Part shown: positions 62,193-64,000 of the stretch, in pieces
Layout of the letters: each line of letters begins with the position of its first letter
How positions within the stretch are numbered: the stretch's first letter is position 1
Origin: an uncultured Collinsella sp.
GTDB lineage: Bacteria > Actinomycetota > Coriobacteriia > Coriobacteriales > Coriobacteriaceae
Length of the DNA stretch: 64,000 nt
Assembly: GCA_900545665.1 (NCBI GenBank)
Contig: UQZU01000002.1
Location: forward strand, 50,616-114,615
Direction: 5' to 3'
Translations under genes and position numbers: made by a program
Notes under the pieces: model-generated
The model's database searches: none
The model's input: only the letters and a program-made list of their open reading frames with translations
Told to the model about the DNA's origin: nothing

Positions 62193-63830
62193 ATGGCAAA
62201 GAACATTACGTTCAACACCGATGCCCGCGCTAAGCTTGCCAAGGGCGTCAACACTCTGGCCGACGCCGTTACCGTCACCATGGGCCCCAAGGGTCGCTAC
62301 GTTGCGCTGCAGCGCACGTTCGGTGCCCCGACCATCACCAACGACGGCGTTTCCGTCGCCAAGGAGATCGAGCTCGAGGATAACATCGAGAACATGGGTG
62401 CTCAGCTGGTGAAGGAGGTCGCTACCAAGACCAACGACACCGTGGGTGACGGCACCACCACCGCAACCCTGCTCGCCCAGGCCATCGTCAACGACGGTCT
62501 GCGCAACGTCGCCGCTGGCGCTAACCCGCTGGCCATCCGTCGCGGCATCGACAAGGCCGTCAACGCCGCCGTCGCCGAGATGAAGAAGCAGGCCAAGCCG
62601 GTCGAGACCAAGGAGCAGATCGCTTCCGTCGGTACCATCTCCGCCGGTGACCCCGAGGTCGGCGAGAAGATCGCCGAGGCTATGGAGGTCGTGGGCAAGG
62701 ACGGCGTCATCACCGTCGAGGATTCCCAGACGTTCGACATCACCATCGACACCGTCGAGGGCATGCAGTTTGATAAGGGCTATGTCTCCGCTTACTTCGT
62801 CACGGACAACGACCGCATGGAGGCCGTGATGAAGGATCCGTACATCCTCATCACCGACCAGAAGATCTCCAGCGTTCAGGACATCATGCCCGTTCTCGAG
62901 GCTGTCCAGCGCGCTGGCCGTGGCCTGCTCATCATCGCTGAGGACATCGACGGCGAGGCTCTGCCGACCCTGGTCCTCAACAAGATCCGTGGCGCCCTCA
63001 ACGTCTGCGCCGTCAAGGCCCCGGGCTACGGCGATCGCCGCAAGCGCATCCTCGAGGACATCGCCGTCCTCACCGGTGGCCAGGCTGCCCTGGACGAGCT
63101 GGGCGTGAAGGTCGCTGACATCACCGCCGATATGCTCGGTACCGCTAAGTCCGTCACCATCTCCAAGGACAACACCGTCGTCGTCGGCGGCGCTGGCTCC
63201 AAGGAGGCCATCGATGCTCGTATCGCTCAGATCAAGGGTGAGATGGAGAACACCACCTCTGACTTCGACCGTGAGAAGCTCCAGGAGCGCCTGGCCAAGC
63301 TCTCCGGTGGCGTTGCCGTCATCAAGGTCGGCGCTGCTACCGAGTCTGAGCTCAAGGAGATCAAGCACCGCGTCGAGGACGCCCTGCAGGCAACCCGCGC
63401 TGCTGTTGAGGAGGGCATTGTCGCCGGTGGCGGCGTCGCCTTCATGGACGCTGCTCCTGCGCTCGACGCCGTTGAACTCGACGACCCCGAGGAGAAGATC
63501 GGTGTCGACATCGTCAAGAAGGCTCTGACTGCTCCGGTTGCTACCATCGCCAAGAACGCTGGCTTTGAGGGCGCTGTCGTGGTCGACAAGGTTGCCGAGC
63601 TGCCCGCCGGCCAGGGTCTCAACTCTGCCAACGGCGAGTGGGGCGACATGATCGAGATGGGCGTCCTCGACCCCGTCAAGGTCAGCCGCGTCACCCTGCA
63701 GAACGCTGCTTCTGTCGCCAGCCTGATCCTCATCACCGAGGCCACCGTCTCCGATGTGCCCAAGAACACTCAGCTTGAGGACGCTATCGCTGCTGCTACC
63801 GCTGGTCAGCAGGGCGGCGGTATGTACTAA
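62193..63830 (+). CDS. groL: Chaperonin GroEL
   Basis: The 545-residue ATP-driven folding chamber subunit. MAKNITFNTDARAKLAKGVN starts it, GDGTTTATLLAQAIV is the ATP loop with the catalytic Asp nearby, and AAVEEGIVAGGGVAF is the signature. The usual Gly/Met tail is shortened to GGGMY. It follows groS by 96 bases behind TTTGGAGG. Codon use is strongly biased towards C/G-ending codons, as expected for high expression. Confidence 0.98.
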   Translation: MAKNITFNTDARAKLAKGVNTLADAVTVTMGPKGRYVALQRTFGAPTITNDGVSVAKEIELEDNIENMGAQLVKEVATKTNDTVGDGTTTATLLAQAIVNDGLRNVAAGANPLAIRRGIDKAVNAAVAEMKKQAKPVETKEQIASVGTISAGDPEVGEKIAEAMEVVGKDGVITVEDSQTFDITIDTVEGMQFDKGYVSAYFVTDNDRMEAVMKDPYILITDQKISSVQDIMPVLEAVQRAGRGLLIIAEDIDGEALPTLVLNKIRGALNVCAVKAPGYGDRRKRILEDIAVLTGGQAALDELGVKVADITADMLGTAKSVTISKDNTVVVGGAGSKEAIDARIAQIKGEMENTTSDFDREKLQERLAKLSGGVAVIKVGAATESELKEIKHRVEDALQATRAAVEEGIVAGGGVAFMDAAPALDAVELDDPEEKIGVDIVKKALTAPVATIAKNAGFEGAVVVDKVAELPAGQGLNSANGEWGDMIEMGVLDPVKVSRVTLQNAASVASLILITEATVSDVPKNTQLEDAIAAATAGQQGGGMY

Positions 63831-63906
63831 GGCCGACAAGGTCTAGAACTCCCACCGGGAATCCGGGGGCGTGACGGGGGCTTCTCTCCGGAACGTCCTC
63901 GGACAT

Positions 63907-63951
63907 GCAAAGAGGCTCCGCATCGCGCTTCGCGCTGCGGAGCCTCTTTGC
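63907..63951. terminator. Terminator-like hairpin after groL
   Basis: GCAAAGAGGCTCCGCA pairs perfectly with TGCGGAGCCTCTTTGC; the apex is GCGCTTCGCGC. Any T run has been lost because adapter sequence begins at 63954. The apex and the tag CGTCCTCGGACATG before it recur inverted in the palindrome at 11.05 kb. Confidence 0.7.
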
Positions 63952-63953
63952 GT

Positions 63954-64000
63954 CTGTCTCTTATACACATCTCCGAGCCCACGAGACTACGCTGCATCTC
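63954..64000. other. Sequencing adapter contamination (Nextera transposase end plus i7 index)
   Basis: CTGTCTCTTATACACATCT, the Tn5 mosaic end, runs into CCGAGCCCACGAGAC (to 63987), then an 8-base index TACGCTGC and ATCTC, the start of the Illumina P7 side. This is library read-through, not genome. The contig truly ends at about 63953. Confidence 0.97.

Noticed and set aside
62184..63839. 551-codon frame antisense to groL
   Set aside because: It mirrors the strongly biased codons of groL; no ribosome site and low-complexity Leu/Asp/Gly text.

Overview
The window looks like a chromosomal contig end from a Coriobacteriia gut actinobacterium, most likely Collinsella or a close relative. This is inferred from the G+C-rich genes, the AmaP/DUF2273/Asp23 set, the 2-hydroxyacyl-CoA dehydratase activase giant gene, a LAXTG-type surface protein and the overall protein character; no rRNA or tRNA is present to confirm it. 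The last 47 bases (63954-64000) are Illumina Nextera adapter plus index, so real sequence stops at about 63953.

Region by region. 1-6.0 kb: a compact type II-C CRISPR-Cas locus with an unusual order: cas2 and cas1, then tracrRNA on the opposite strand, then a 19-repeat/18-spacer array, then cas9. 6.2-10.6 kb: a GyrI-like protein and a MacB/FtsX-type ABC exporter. 10.6-19.2 kb: phosphofructokinase, an Ntn amide hydrolase, M18 aminopeptidase, 2-hydroxyacid dehydrogenase, methionine aminopeptidase with a SEC-C tail, a radical SAM protein and an alpha/beta hydrolase. 19.4-21.6 kb: a GGDEF(degenerate)-REC-HD-GYP signalling protein and an Hpt protein. 21.7-26.1 kb: a polar amino acid ABC uptake operon ending in a C26 peptidase. 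26.5-33 kb: dxs, an HD protein with a CmpB-like membrane protein, amt-glnK and a HAD phosphatase. 33.0-33.35 kb: a candidate SOS-controlled type I toxin-antitoxin-like locus that would be missed by ordinary gene calling. 33.5-39 kb: a TetR regulator with a 1595-residue CoA-dehydratase activase. 39-45 kb: a gene remnant, a small anchored protein, a DUF389 membrane protein with an EF-hand loop, and a large coiled-coil/CAP surface protein. 45-57.5 kb: OPT transporter, coaX, dCMP deaminase, a NifU-type protein, lgt, a GT-C-like membrane protein, yebC, amaP-DUF2273-asp23, a YitT protein and a zinc-ribbon membrane protein. 57.6-63.8 kb: two amidohydrolases and groS-groL.

The intergenic DNA is unusually structured. 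At least nine short palindromes with a GGGACAGG/GGGACGG core are scattered between genes. Two loci pair a 200-231 bp terminal-inverted-repeat element with a large nested palindrome. One intergenic region carries three hairpins in a row with near-constant arms and loops of exactly 25 nt. None of these is explained by the coding genes.

Functional links: Lgt would lipidate the amino acid-binding lipoprotein; the ABC importer, C26 peptidase and amt-glnK together handle nitrogen; and the HD-GYP and Hpt proteins probably form a phosphorelay/c-di-GMP module. Starts were reset to internal codons where a Shine-Dalgarno sequence supported this. All assignments come from reading the sequence; no database search was run.
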